DNA of 64,000 nt from an uncultured beta proteobacterium (GCA_903905735.1 CAIVHU010000121.1:1-64000), one strand, 5' to 3'. Numbered from the stretch's first letter, positions 19,009 to 28,775 are shown. The notes: generated from the letters alone by a model not told the origin. A program made the numbers and translations.

Positions 19009-19940
19009 TTCACGCCCTTCGGGTCCAGCGCATCACGCAGGCCATCACCCAGCAGATTGAACGCCAGGCTGACGAGAAAGATGGCCGCGCCGGGTGCGGC
19101 TGCCACCCACCACTGGTCCAGCACATACTGGCGACCGTTGGCAATCATCGCGCCCCACTCCGGGCTCGGGGGTTGCGCACCGAGGCCCAGAAAGCCCAAA
19201 CCCGCAGCCGTCAAGATGATGCCCGCCATGTCCAGCGTGACGCGCACGATCACCGACGACACACACAGCGGCATGATGTGCCGAAACACAATGCGCCACG
19301 GCGAGGCACCAATGAGTTGCACGGCGGCGATGTAATCAGTCTGGCGGATCATCAAGGTCTCGGCGCGTGCCAGCCGTGCGTAAGCGGGCCAAGAGGTGAT
19401 GGCAATGGCGATCACCGCGTTTTCGATGCCCGGCCCAAGCGCGGCGACAAACGCCAGTGCCAGAATCAACCTGGGGAAGGCCAGAAAAATGTCGGTGATG
19501 CGCATCAGCGCCGCGTCCACCAGTCCACCCGCATAACCCGCCACGGTACCCACCAGCAGGCCAATGGGTGCGGCCAGCACCGCCACCAGAAACACCACAA
19601 ACAGGGTGATGCGTGAACCAAAAATCAAGCGCGACAGGATGTCACGCCCTTGGTCGTCAGTACCCAGCCAGAAGTTTGCTGACGGTGGCAACAGCCGCGT
19701 GGTGCGCAAATCACCCACCGTCGGGGAATATGGTGCCAACTGGTTCGCAAACAGCGCGACCAGCACCAGCAGCAACACGATAAAAAGCCCCAACATCGCC
19801 AGACGGTTGCGTGCGAAGGTGCGCCAGGCACCGTAGGCGCGCCCCAGCGCAGCCTGCTGCCGCGAGGCGGGCCGGTCAGACATCAACCAGCCGTGCAGGC
19901 CACCGGCCTCGGCCACGGTCATGACATTTTTACGGGTCAT
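19005..19940 (-). CDS. Peptide ABC transporter permease (DppC-like)
   Basis: ANFWLGTDDQGRDILSRLIFGSRITL...; EAA loop GASPWRIVFRHIMP. Confidence 0.9.
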   Translation of the reverse strand: MTRKNVMTVAEAGGLHGWLMSDRPASRQQAALGRAYGAWRTFARNRLAMLGLFIVLLLVLVALFANQLAPYSPTVGDLRTTRLLPPSANFWLGTDDQGRDILSRLIFGSRITLFVVFLVAVLAAPIGLLVGTVAGYAGGLVDAALMRITDIFLAFPRLILALAFVAALGPGIENAVIAIAITSWPAYARLARAETLMIRQTDYIAAVQLIGASPWRIVFRHIMPLCVSSVIVRVTLDMAGIILTAAGLGFLGLGAQPPSPEWGAMIANGRQYVLDQWWVAAAPGAAIFLVSLAFNLLGDGLRDALDPKGVK

Positions 19941-20971
19941 CGCGCGCGCGTCCTCGGGTCCAGCGTACGGTACAGCCAGTCAGACAGCAGATTCAGGCCG
20001 ATAAACACCGAGCCCACCACGATGGTGCCACCCAGCACCGCGTTCATGTCGGCGTTTTGCAGTGAATTGGTGATGTACAGGCCCAGCCCCGGCCAGGCGA
20101 AGACGGTTTCGGTCAGTACCGAGCCCTCCAGCAGTCCGGCATACGACAGGGTGATCACGGTCACCAGCGGCACCATCGCGTTGCGCAGCGCGTGACGCCA
20201 GATGATGCGCGCTTCGGACAGGCCTTTGGCACGTGCCGCCACCACGTATTCCTGCGACAACTCCCCGAGCATGAACGAGCGCGTCATGCGGCTGATATAG
20301 GCCAACGAGAAATACCCCAGCAGCGAGGCCGGCAGGATCAGGTGCGCAAATACATTGCGAAATGCCTCCCATTGCCCTTGCATGGCAGTATCGAGCAGCA
20401 AAATGCCGGTGGTGGGCGTGAAAACGTATTCATAGCTGACATCCATGCGCCCCGGTCCGGCCACCCAGTCCAGCCGCGCATAAAACAGCACCAGCGCCAT
20501 CAGCCCGAGCCAGAAGATCGGCACCGAGTAGCCAATGAGCCCCATCACGCGCACCACCTGATCGACCAGACCACCGCGGCGCACCGCCGCCCACACACCC
20601 AGGGGCACACCAATGCTGGCACCTATCAGGATACCCAGCGTAGCCAGCTCGAACGTCGCCGGGAATGCCCGCTTGATGTCCTGCAGCACCGGGTTGGAAG
20701 TCAGCACCGAGGTGCCAAAATCGCCGTGCAGCACCTTCGACACGTAAATGCCAAACTGCACATACAGCGGTTTGTTGAGCCCCATCTCTTCGCGCACACG
20801 CACCACCACACTCTCGGGCGCGTGGTCGCCCACCACGGCCAGCACCGGGTCCACCGGAATGACACGACCGATGAAAAAGGTAACCGCCAGCAGGCCGAGG
20901 TAGGTCAGGACGATGGCCAGCGCAAAGCGCGCAAGTGCGCGGGAAAATTTCATGAATAAAAAAGGCACCAC
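19937..20971 (-). CDS. Peptide ABC transporter permease (DppB-like)
   Basis: LLAVTFFIGRVIPVDPVLAVVGDHAPESVVVRVREEMGLNKPLYVQFGIYVSKVLHGDFGTSV; 4-nt overlap with the downstream permease. Confidence 0.9.
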   Translation of the reverse strand: MVPFLFMKFSRALARFALAIVLTYLGLLAVTFFIGRVIPVDPVLAVVGDHAPESVVVRVREEMGLNKPLYVQFGIYVSKVLHGDFGTSVLTSNPVLQDIKRAFPATFELATLGILIGASIGVPLGVWAAVRRGGLVDQVVRVMGLIGYSVPIFWLGLMALVLFYARLDWVAGPGRMDVSYEYVFTPTTGILLLDTAMQGQWEAFRNVFAHLILPASLLGYFSLAYISRMTRSFMLGELSQEYVVAARAKGLSEARIIWRHALRNAMVPLVTVITLSYAGLLEGSVLTETVFAWPGLGLYITNSLQNADMNAVLGGTIVVGSVFIGLNLLSDWLYRTLDPRTRAR

Positions 20972-20999
20972 CTGCCGGTGACGCCCGGGGCTTCAGGCA

Positions 21000-22616
21000 T
21001 CAGCGCTTGGCAACGCGGTAAACGTAGGTGCAATCGGACGTTGGCCCAATACGGAACCCGGTCACGTTGGTACGGAAGGCCGCTACTTCGGTTTGCTGGT
21101 ACAGCATGATGAACGGGCTGGTGGCGCGGAACTCGGCCTGCATCTTTTCGTAGATGGCCTTGCGCTTGGCCGGGTCACGCTCCAGCACCGCCGCATCGGC
21201 CTGCATCGACAGTGCCGGTGCCTCCCAGGCATTGCGCCAGGCCAGTGGCTTGACCTTGGCATTGTCCGAGTTATCTGGGTTGCGCACGAAGTCGGTGTTG
21301 GAGTTCGGGTCCCAATAGTCCACACCCCACTGGCCGATGTACATGTCATGCGTGCGGGCACGGTACTTGGTCAGCACCTGCTTGCCGTCGCCCGGGATGA
21401 TCTCGATGTCGATGCCGGCTTGCTTGGCGGTCTGCTGGAAGGCCTCGGTGATGCCCTGCACCGGCTGTATGGTACGCATGTCGATGGTGACCTTGAAACC
21501 ATTGGGGTAGCCCGCCTTGGCGAGTAGCGCCTTGGCCTTTTTGACATCGAGTTTGTAGGGATTGACGGTGCTGGCACCCAGCAGACCCATGGGCAGAAAG
21601 TTCTGGTGGATGACACCAATGTTCTTGATGATGGTGTCACCAATGGCCGAATAGTCCACCAGCCATTTGAAGGCTTCGCGCACCTCAGGCTTGGCCAGGA
21701 TCGGGTTCTTCTGATTCAGGCTGATGTAGTACACCGTGCCCTTGGGCGTGGCGGTGGTCTTGATGTCCTTGTTGGCAACCACAGCGGCCAGGTCTTGCGG
21801 GCTGAGGTTGCGGGCGATGTCCACATCGCCTTTTTCCAGCATCAGGCGCTGGGTGGCAGACTCCTTGATATGGCGGTAGATCACACGCGCGGGTTTGGAT
21901 TTGTCACCGTAATAGTTGTCGTTGCGCTCCAGCACCAGCACTTCGTTGGGGCGCCATTCACGCAGTTTCATCGCGCCGGAACCCGCGTAATTGGTCTTCA
22001 TCCAGGCCGCACCCATGTCACCATTGACCTCCTTGGACAGCACCAGCTTCTTGTCCAGCACGGCGGCCACATTGGCGGTCAGGCAGTTCAGCACAAAGGT
22101 AGGGGCGTAACCCTTGTCGACCTCGATCGTCAGGCTCAACGGGCCAGTCTGTTTGATCTTGTCCTTGACATTGTCCTTGGTGAAACCGAACTGCCCGAGG
22201 ATGAACGCCGGGCCCTTGTCCATGATCACCGCACGCTGCAGGGACCAGACCACATCTTCTGCGCCAATCGGGTTGCCAGTGGCAAATTTCAGGCCGGGTT
22301 TGAGCTCGAAGGTGTAGGTCTTGCCGTCCTCAGAGACCTTCCAGGATTTGGCCAGGTCACCATACAGCTTGGACGGGTCGGTGACTTCGTAGCGCACCAG
22401 CTGGCTATAGGTGTTGCCAATGTATTCACCGGTTGAAATCTCGAATTCTTCACCCGGGTCCAGCGTGATCATGTCGTCGAACGCAAAAGCGATCACCAGC
22501 GTGTCGGCGGGTGTCGCGGCCCAGGCAGACTCAGATCCAAAACTGAGGGCCAATGCGCTAGCGCCAGCGACAGCGCCCAACTGGCGGCGTGTGATCGGGA
22601 AAGTCGAGGTTTTCAT
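21000..22616 (-). CDS. Peptide ABC transporter substrate-binding protein (SBP_bac_5)
   Basis: MKTSTFPITRRQLGAVAGASALALSFGSESAWA leader (twin-Arg-like TRRQLG), then SBP_bac_5 fold ...IGNTYSQLVRYEVTDPSKLYGDLAKSWKVSEDGKTYTFELKPGLKFATGNPIGAEDVVWSLQR. Confidence 0.9.
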   Translation of the reverse strand: MKTSTFPITRRQLGAVAGASALALSFGSESAWAATPADTLVIAFAFDDMITLDPGEEFEISTGEYIGNTYSQLVRYEVTDPSKLYGDLAKSWKVSEDGKTYTFELKPGLKFATGNPIGAEDVVWSLQRAVIMDKGPAFILGQFGFTKDNVKDKIKQTGPLSLTIEVDKGYAPTFVLNCLTANVAAVLDKKLVLSKEVNGDMGAAWMKTNYAGSGAMKLREWRPNEVLVLERNDNYYGDKSKPARVIYRHIKESATQRLMLEKGDVDIARNLSPQDLAAVVANKDIKTTATPKGTVYYISLNQKNPILAKPEVREAFKWLVDYSAIGDTIIKNIGVIHQNFLPMGLLGASTVNPYKLDVKKAKALLAKAGYPNGFKVTIDMRTIQPVQGITEAFQQTAKQAGIDIEIIPGDGKQVLTKYRARTHDMYIGQWGVDYWDPNSNTDFVRNPDNSDNAKVKPLAWRNAWEAPALSMQADAAVLERDPAKRKAIYEKMQAEFRATSPFIMLYQQTEVAAFRTNVTGFRIGPTSDCTYVYRVAKR

Positions 22617-22673
22617 GGGTCAGGCTTTCAGGTTAAGAGTTGACAACACATGCAATAAACAGACCAAAGATGA

Positions 22674-23696
22674 TTATGTAGCAGACACACCTGCGGACAG
22701 ATCGCGCTCACTGGGATGCGCCAGATAAAACCACTCGTTGCCGGGAGTGGACTTGGCATTGGGGAAGACGATGTAGCCGTCCATGGCCGCCATCACCGGC
22801 GTGCCATCGTGGCGCGTGGCCACGGGCTGACCAGCCTGGATCGCATCAAAGCTGGACCACGACTGGATGAAAGCGTCGTCCGGATGGTAACGGTCCACCA
22901 CTTGCGCCAGACGCAAAAACTCCAGGTTCTGACCGGCGGGTGGCGCAGGCTCGTCCACCAGACCGAGATGCGCCAGCGTGTTGCGGATGGCACGGTAAGC
23001 CACCTCGGGTGCAGAAGGATCGGCATGCTGACCGCATTCGAGCGTGATGGCGTAGCCGCCCTGGCTGCGCATGTATTCGGTGGTGCCGACACCGTAACTG
23101 GGGTCCGTGCTGAGCAAACCGGCGCGGCTCTGGGGCGGCGTGCGCGCCAGGCGCTGCTGCACGCCCACCGCGTAGGTCGATAACCAGCCGTCTACCACAC
23201 GCCGCACACCCAGACGCAGGGCCAGCGCCTGCTCTTGCGCAGCGTGCGCGAACGGCTCCAGATCGCCATCGTTGTCAGCTGGCCCGAGCATTGCAAACGG
23301 CTCGGAGGCCGCCTGGAAGGTATGCAAATCCAATAGCACCTCATGCCCGGCCAGCAAGGGGCACAGCGCATTGGCGATGGTGTCCTCATAGTCTTGCGGG
23401 GTGTCGGTGGGGCGGAGGTTGCGGTTCAGGTTGCGATCCCCATTGCGCTGCACCTTCTGGTAGGCCAGCGGGTTGGTCACAGGCACAAAAGTGACCGTGC
23501 CACGCACCAGTTGCAGCTTGCCGCTGTCAAATTCAGCCAGCACCCGCTCGATGCCGCGACTGCCCGCCACCTCATTGCCATGGACCGCGCCGAGCACGAT
23601 TAACTTTGGGCCGCTGGCCAGGCCAACGAAGCGGTGCACACGCAGCTGGCTGGTCGGATAGACAGGCGCAGGGGAAACAACTGAATCAGACATCAA
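22674..23696 (-). CDS. M14-type / succinylglutamate desuccinylase-aspartoacylase family hydrolase
   Basis: LIVLGAVHGNEVAGSRGIERVLAEF (HGNE Zn motif) ... RNLNRNLRP ... LLDLHTFQ. Confidence 0.85.
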   Translation of the reverse strand: MMSDSVVSPAPVYPTSQLRVHRFVGLASGPKLIVLGAVHGNEVAGSRGIERVLAEFDSGKLQLVRGTVTFVPVTNPLAYQKVQRNGDRNLNRNLRPTDTPQDYEDTIANALCPLLAGHEVLLDLHTFQAASEPFAMLGPADNDGDLEPFAHAAQEQALALRLGVRRVVDGWLSTYAVGVQQRLARTPPQSRAGLLSTDPSYGVGTTEYMRSQGGYAITLECGQHADPSAPEVAYRAIRNTLAHLGLVDEPAPPAGQNLEFLRLAQVVDRYHPDDAFIQSWSSFDAIQAGQPVATRHDGTPVMAAMDGYIVFPNAKSTPGNEWFYLAHPSERDLSAGVSAT

Positions 23697-24792
23697 AAAC
23701 TTTCACATTGGTTAAGCCATGGACTGCGGTGATGCCCAGGCCGGGAGTGTCGGGCAAGCTTATCCACGGGCCATTGATGCGCATGCCGCCCTCCACCGCG
23801 CTGGTGGCACACAGTTGCGGGCCGTCCAGGTCGATGAAAGACACCACATCGTCAAACGCGACCGCAAAATGCGCCGCCGCAGTCACACCGATGGCGGTCT
23901 CCAGCATGCACCCGACCATGCAGGTTTTGTGATGCAGGCGCGCCAGGTTCGCCACTTCAATCGCCTGGCTGATACCGCCGGTCTTCATGAGCTTGATATT
24001 GATGACGTCCGCACTTCCGGTGGACAGAATGCGCAGGGCATCTTTGGCGGAAAACACCGCTTCGTCGGCCAGAATGGGCGTCAGGGTGTGGTCGGTGACA
24101 AATTTGAGGCCGACCACATCGTCCGCCGGGACGGGTTGCTCCACCAGTTCGAGCGCGACACCGGCTTTCTCAATCGCCTGAATCACCAGCATAGCGTGTT
24201 TGGGGATCCATCCCTGATTGGCATCGAGCCGCAGCGCCACATGCGGGCCCACGGCCCGCTCGATCGCCAGCACGCTCTCCACATCGTCGCGCCAGGTGTG
24301 GCCACCGACCTTGATTTTGAGGCAGTCAAAGCCGTCAGCCACAGCCCGCAGGGCATCCCTGACCATGACATCCTGATCATTGACGCTGATGGTGATATCG
24401 GTTTTGAGCAGCGGGTCGCCACCGCCGAGCAACTGGTAGAGCGGGATGCCCATGGCCTGCGCGCGCAGGTCATACAGGGCAATCTCCAGTGCGGCCTTCA
24501 GGCTGTTGTGATGTACCAGGCTTCGATGTGTGGTGCGCAGCAAGGTGTTGAAGTCAATCAGGCTCTTGCCCAGCAATCGTGGTGCGATGAGGTCCAGGGA
24601 AGCGCGCATCGACCCCATCAAATCACCCGTGATCACGGCAGTGGCAGGGGCCTCACCGTAGCCAATGTGGCCGCTGTCGGTGTCGATCAAGATCACCAGG
24701 TCATGCACCTCGGTGACGCTGCGCATGGCGGTTTTGAATGGCACCTTGAGCGGGACGTTGATCTCACCGACGGTGATGCGCTTGATCAGCAT
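23686..24792 (-). CDS. Dipeptide epimerase (L-Ala-D/L-Glu epimerase type, enolase superfamily)
   Basis: PFKTAMRSVTEVHDLVILIDTDSGHIGYGEAPATAVITGDLMGSM...DCLKIKVGG...LRLDANQGWIPKHA...GGISQAIEVANLARLHHKTCMVGCMLETAIGVTAAAH. Confidence 0.87.
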   Translation of the reverse strand: MLIKRITVGEINVPLKVPFKTAMRSVTEVHDLVILIDTDSGHIGYGEAPATAVITGDLMGSMRASLDLIAPRLLGKSLIDFNTLLRTTHRSLVHHNSLKAALEIALYDLRAQAMGIPLYQLLGGGDPLLKTDITISVNDQDVMVRDALRAVADGFDCLKIKVGGHTWRDDVESVLAIERAVGPHVALRLDANQGWIPKHAMLVIQAIEKAGVALELVEQPVPADDVVGLKFVTDHTLTPILADEAVFSAKDALRILSTGSADVINIKLMKTGGISQAIEVANLARLHHKTCMVGCMLETAIGVTAAAHFAVAFDDVVSFIDLDGPQLCATSAVEGGMRINGPWISLPDTPGLGITAVHGLTNVKVFDV

Positions 24793-24884
24793 GATGTGTT
24801 CTGGGTTGTGATGCCCGGGTAGGGCATGCCTGGTTTTGGACAGTGGCTTGTGGCAGGCAAATTGTAGTCAGCTGTGCACCAGTT

Positions 24885-25982
24885 TCAGGCCTGCGCCAGT
24901 GCCCAGCCCACATGCTCGCGCACCAGCGCGCTGGGGTGCGTCAGTCGGCTATGCAAGGTGTTGACGATGGGCTGCCGGATCTCCAGGGATGGCGTCACCC
25001 GCAAGGCATTGCCCAGTGCCACCGCCACGTTGCGCAACCAGCGCTCGTGGCTAATGCGGCGGATCGGGCTGCCCTCAGTGAAGTGCAGGAAATCTACTTC
25101 AGTCCAGCCAAACACTTCGGCAAGTGAACGATTCACAAGGCCTGCGCGGGCATCAAAGTCTGGCAGGGTGCTGGTTTGGGCAAACTTGTTCCACGGGCAG
25201 ATTAACTGACAGTCGTCACAGCCATAAATGCGGTTACCCATCAGCGCACGCAGTTCCAGCGGAATCGGCCCGGCATGCTCGATCGTCAGGTACGAAATGC
25301 AGCGCCGCGCATCCAATCGGTACGGCCCGACGATGGCCTGCGTGGGGCAAATGTCGATGCACGCGCGGCAACTGCCGCAATGGCTGGTTGTGGGCTCGGT
25401 CGGCGGCAAGGCGACATCGACAAAAATCTCGCCCAAAAAATACATCGACCCGGCGGAGCGGTTGAGCAGCAGCGTGTGCTTGCCGCGCCAGCCCAATCCG
25501 CTGCGGGTAGCGAGTTCCACTTCCAGCACCGGGGCGGAGTCGGTAAACACCCGGTAGCCCAGCGGGCCAAATGCTTCGGTCATGCGGTCAGCCAGCTTTT
25601 GCAGGCGGTTGCGCAGCACCTTGTGATAGTCCCGCCCCCGGGCATACATCGATACGTTCGCTTCACCAGGGCGCTGCAGGCGCTCAAACTCCAGAGCCTG
25701 CCAGCCGTCGGGCGTGGCGGCTGGCAGGTAGTCCATGCGCGCCATGATCACACTCAGCGTGCCGGGCACCAGCTCTTTGGGGCGCGCGCGTTTCATGCCG
25801 TGTGATGCCATGTAAGCCATGTCGCCGTGACACCTGGCTGCCAGCCACGCGGATAATCCGGGCTCTGCCGCAGACAAATCCACCCCGGCCACGCCGATTT
25901 GGGAGAATCCCAGCTCACGCCCCCACCCCCCAATCCTGGAGACCCACGCTTGCCCGTCGATATGAGTTCTGAAACTGTTCAC
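24885..25982 (-). CDS. queG: Epoxyqueuosine reductase QueG
   Basis: CGSCRACIDICPTQAIVGPYRLDARRCISYLTIEHAGPIPLELRALMGNRIYGCDDCQLICPWN: two 4Fe-4S motifs typical of QueG. GTG start inferred. Confidence 0.93.
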   Translation of the reverse strand: MNSFRTHIDGQAWVSRIGGWGRELGFSQIGVAGVDLSAAEPGLSAWLAARCHGDMAYMASHGMKRARPKELVPGTLSVIMARMDYLPAATPDGWQALEFERLQRPGEANVSMYARGRDYHKVLRNRLQKLADRMTEAFGPLGYRVFTDSAPVLEVELATRSGLGWRGKHTLLLNRSAGSMYFLGEIFVDVALPPTEPTTSHCGSCRACIDICPTQAIVGPYRLDARRCISYLTIEHAGPIPLELRALMGNRIYGCDDCQLICPWNKFAQTSTLPDFDARAGLVNRSLAEVFGWTEVDFLHFTEGSPIRRISHERWLRNVAVALGNALRVTPSLEIRQPIVNTLHSRLTHPSALVREHVGWALAQA

Positions 25983-26543
25983 CTGCCCATTGTAAAAACC
26001 ATGGTCTGGCCTGATGAGGCGGCCACGCTCGGCTTTGCTGCGGGGCTGGCGGTTCAGCCGTCGATCAGCAACGCCTTCATCGAGTTGCGCGGCGATCTGG
26101 GCGCGGGCAAAACCACGTTGGTGCGGCACCTGCTGCGCGCTTTGGGCGTGAGCGGCCGTATCAAGAGTCCAACCTACGCGGTTGTCGAGCCCTATGAGTT
26201 ACCGGGTTTGAACGTATGGCATTTCGACTTTTATCGCTTCAGCGACCCGCGCGAATGGGAAGAAGCCGGTTTTCGGGACATCTTTGCCAGCTCGGGCCTG
26301 AAACTGGCGGAATGGCCCGAGAAAGTGGCTGGCCACCTGCCGCTGGCCGACCTGGTAGTGCAACTGACGGTCGTCGATGACACCGCGCGCCAGGTGACGC
26401 TGACTGCACAAACGCCATTAGGGGTGACACTGATCGATTTTTTTGATAGCATGCTAGCATTATCGGACAAGGGCCCGAAGGCTAATGAACTGGATGGCAC
26501 CCTCATGACCCAAGTGACAACCCTCAACGGAACCCGCGCATGA
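25962..26543 (+). CDS. tsaE: tRNA threonylcarbamoyladenosine biosynthesis ATPase TsaE
   Basis: ELRGDLGAGKTTLVRHLLRALGVSGRIKSPTYAVVEPYELPGLNVWHFDFYRFSDPREWEEAGFRDIF. Confidence 0.93.
   Translation: MSSETVHLPIVKTMVWPDEAATLGFAAGLAVQPSISNAFIELRGDLGAGKTTLVRHLLRALGVSGRIKSPTYAVVEPYELPGLNVWHFDFYRFSDPREWEEAGFRDIFASSGLKLAEWPEKVAGHLPLADLVVQLTVVDDTARQVTLTAQTPLGVTLIDFFDSMLALSDKGPKANELDGTLMTQVTTLNGTRA
26435..26488 (+). repeat. Dispersed repeat, copy 5 (in tsaE)
   Basis: GATTTTTTTGATAGCATGCTAGCATTATCGGACAAGGGCCCGAAGGCTAATGAA. Confidence 0.7.
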
Positions 26544-27952
26544 AGCGCCGCCACTTTGTGCACGGCGGCACACTGGTGCTGCTGCTGGGCACGCAGGAGC
26601 TGGCGCGCGGTGCCACGATTCTGGCGGTACGGGTGTGGCCCGCGCCAGACTATTCGCGCGTCACCATCGAGTCGGACACGCCTTTGTCCTTCACGCAGAA
26701 CTTTGTGCCGAATCCGCCGCGCCTGGCGGTTGACGTGCGCGGCATTGACCTGAACCCGGCGCTCAAAGAGCTGGTGGCCAAGGTGGTGGCGAGTGACCCC
26801 ACCATCAAGGGCATCCGTGTCGGCCAGTTTGGCCCGGGCATCGTGCGCCTGGTGCTGGATTTGAAGCAGCCCGTGACACCGCAGGTCTTCAACCTCAACC
26901 CAGTCGCGGCCTACCAGCACCGGCTGGTGTTCGACCTTTACCCCACACAGGTGGCCGACCCGCTTGAGACCCTGATTGCAGAGCGCATGCAGGACGCCAC
27001 GTCCCCAGCGCCCAAGACCGCGTCCGTGGCCGACCCGCTGGGCGAGCTGATCGCGCAAAAAGCCGACAAGACCACCCCCGGCGCAGGCAGCGCCAGAGCG
27101 GGCGACAACAACGCTGACATTACTTCTAGAAAGATAGCTGGTAGCGCTTTACCAGAAAGGGCTGACGGGCAAAAAGGCTTGAAAGATTCTGATGGCCCCT
27201 ACATGTCCGTCCCGCGCCCCGAGGCCACCGACCGGCTGATCATCATCGCCCTGGACCCCGGTCATGGCGGTGAGGACCCCGGTGCCATCGGCCCCGGTGG
27301 CACGCGCGAAAAAGACGTGGTGCTGCGCCTGGCGCACCGCCTGCGCGAGCGCATCAACGCCAGCACCGTCAACGGCAACCCCATGCGCGTCTTCATGACG
27401 CGCGACTCCGACTTTTTTGTGCCGCTGGGGGTGCGTGTGGACAAGGCTCGACGCGTGCACGCCGACCTGTTCATCAGCCTGCACGCCGATGCATTTTTCA
27501 CGCCCAACCCGCAAGGGGCCAGCGTCTTTGCGCTGAGTCAAGGCGGTGCATCGAGCTCGGCGGCGCGCTGGATGGCCGCCAAAGAAAACAAGGCCGACCT
27601 GATTGGTGGCCTGAACGTCAGGGCCAAGGACGCACAAGTGACACGTGCCCTGCTCGACATGAGCACCACGGCACAGATCAAGGACAGCCTGGTGTTGGGT
27701 AGCGCCATGCTGAGCCAGATCAAGCGGGTGGGCAAGCTGCACAAGGGCCAGGTGGAACAAGCTTCTTTCGCCGTGCTCAAGGCACCTGATATCCCGAGCG
27801 TGCTGGTCGAAGCCGCCTTCATCAGCAACCCCGAAGAAGAGGCCAAACTCAACAGCGACGACTATCAGGAGCACCTGGCCGACGCGCTGATGAAGGGCAT
27901 TGAAGGCTACTTCGCCAAAAACCCGCCGCTGGCGCGCGGCCGCACGGCCTGA
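26540..27952 (+). CDS. amiC: N-acetylmuramoyl-L-alanine amidase (AMIN + Amidase_3)
   Basis: MKRRHFVHGGTLVLLL...AMIN region...IIALDPGHGGEDPGAIGPGGTREKDVVLRLAHRLRERI...LHADAF...VLKAPDIPSVLVEAAFISNPEEE. Confidence 0.92.
   Translation: MKRRHFVHGGTLVLLLGTQELARGATILAVRVWPAPDYSRVTIESDTPLSFTQNFVPNPPRLAVDVRGIDLNPALKELVAKVVASDPTIKGIRVGQFGPGIVRLVLDLKQPVTPQVFNLNPVAAYQHRLVFDLYPTQVADPLETLIAERMQDATSPAPKTASVADPLGELIAQKADKTTPGAGSARAGDNNADITSRKIAGSALPERADGQKGLKDSDGPYMSVPRPEATDRLIIIALDPGHGGEDPGAIGPGGTREKDVVLRLAHRLRERINASTVNGNPMRVFMTRDSDFFVPLGVRVDKARRVHADLFISLHADAFFTPNPQGASVFALSQGGASSSAARWMAAKENKADLIGGLNVRAKDAQVTRALLDMSTTAQIKDSLVLGSAMLSQIKRVGKLHKGQVEQASFAVLKAPDIPSVLVEAAFISNPEEEAKLNSDDYQEHLADALMKGIEGYFAKNPPLARGRTA
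27119..27186 (+). repeat. Dispersed repeat, copy 6 (in amiC)
   Basis: ATTACTTCTAGAAAGATAGCTGGTAGCGCTTTACCAGAAAGGGCTGACGGGCAAAAAGGCTTGAAAG. Confidence 0.8.
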
Positions 27953-28127
27953 GCAGCGCCAGCGCAATAGAGTCTGAGACCCCCGGTCATTTACTGGCTC
28001 CTGTGCACCGGAGCTGACCGCCACAAATATCAGCTCACTGGAAGTCCAAATGAGTGTTCTTCGTCAGTCTGCCACCCAAGCCTCTGGCATCGTTGACTCG
28101 GACTTTGCCATGGACGGAATGAATCAG

Positions 28128-28766
28128 TCAGACCCAGGGCACGCACACATCCGCTCGGGCGCGGCCCTGGGCGATGCGCACCGCGTTGGGCTCGTCGGTG
28201 CTGGCGATCCAGTCGCGGGCCTGCTGCTCGGTGCGGCCAAAGTGCATGTGGCGCGCCAGTAGGCGGCTGTAGCGCAGGTCATCGGGCACGTCCAGGTACC
28301 AGATGTCATCCAGCACAGCGCGCAGCTGGTTCCAGGGGGCGTCTTCCAGCAGCAGGTAATTGCCTTCGGTGACGATCAGACGGGTTGACGGCTGCACGGC
28401 AATGGCACCGGCAATGGCCTCTTCCATCTCGCGGCGGAACTCGGGGGCGTAGATCACTTCGTCAGCGCTTTGCGCGTGGATGCGGCGCATCAGGTTCACA
28501 TAGCCTGCCGCGTCAAAGGTGTCGGGCGCGCCTTTGCGGTTGCGCCGACCCAGGCGCTGCAACTCGCTGTTGGCCAGGTGAAATCCATCCATCGGCACCA
28601 CTTGCACCGCATCGCCAAACTGCGTCTGGATGGCCTGCGCCAGAGTGGATTTACCAGCCCCCGGTGTGGCAACAATGCCCAGGATGTTACGGCTGGCACC
28701 CGCCAGAAGCTGGTGAATGCGCTGTTGGCAGAGCTCCGGCAGAGGCATGGGCGGGTTGGTTTTCAT
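28128..28766 (-). CDS. P-loop nucleoside/sugar kinase family (FrcK/uridine-kinase-like)
   Basis: NILGIVATPGAGKSTLAQAIQTQFGDAVQVVPMDGFHLANSELQRLGRRNRKGAPDTFDAAGYVNLMRRI...VTEGNYLLLEDAPW. Confidence 0.85.
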   Translation of the reverse strand: MKTNPPMPLPELCQQRIHQLLAGASRNILGIVATPGAGKSTLAQAIQTQFGDAVQVVPMDGFHLANSELQRLGRRNRKGAPDTFDAAGYVNLMRRIHAQSADEVIYAPEFRREMEEAIAGAIAVQPSTRLIVTEGNYLLLEDAPWNQLRAVLDDIWYLDVPDDLRYSRLLARHMHFGRTEQQARDWIASTDEPNAVRIAQGRARADVCVPWV

Positions 28767-28775
28767 GGGGACTCA

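Noticed and set aside
23719-24822. 367-aa plus-strand ORF opposite the dipeptide epimerase
   Set aside because: Antisense of a well-conserved enolase-superfamily gene; composition rich in H/Q/D/R without domain features.
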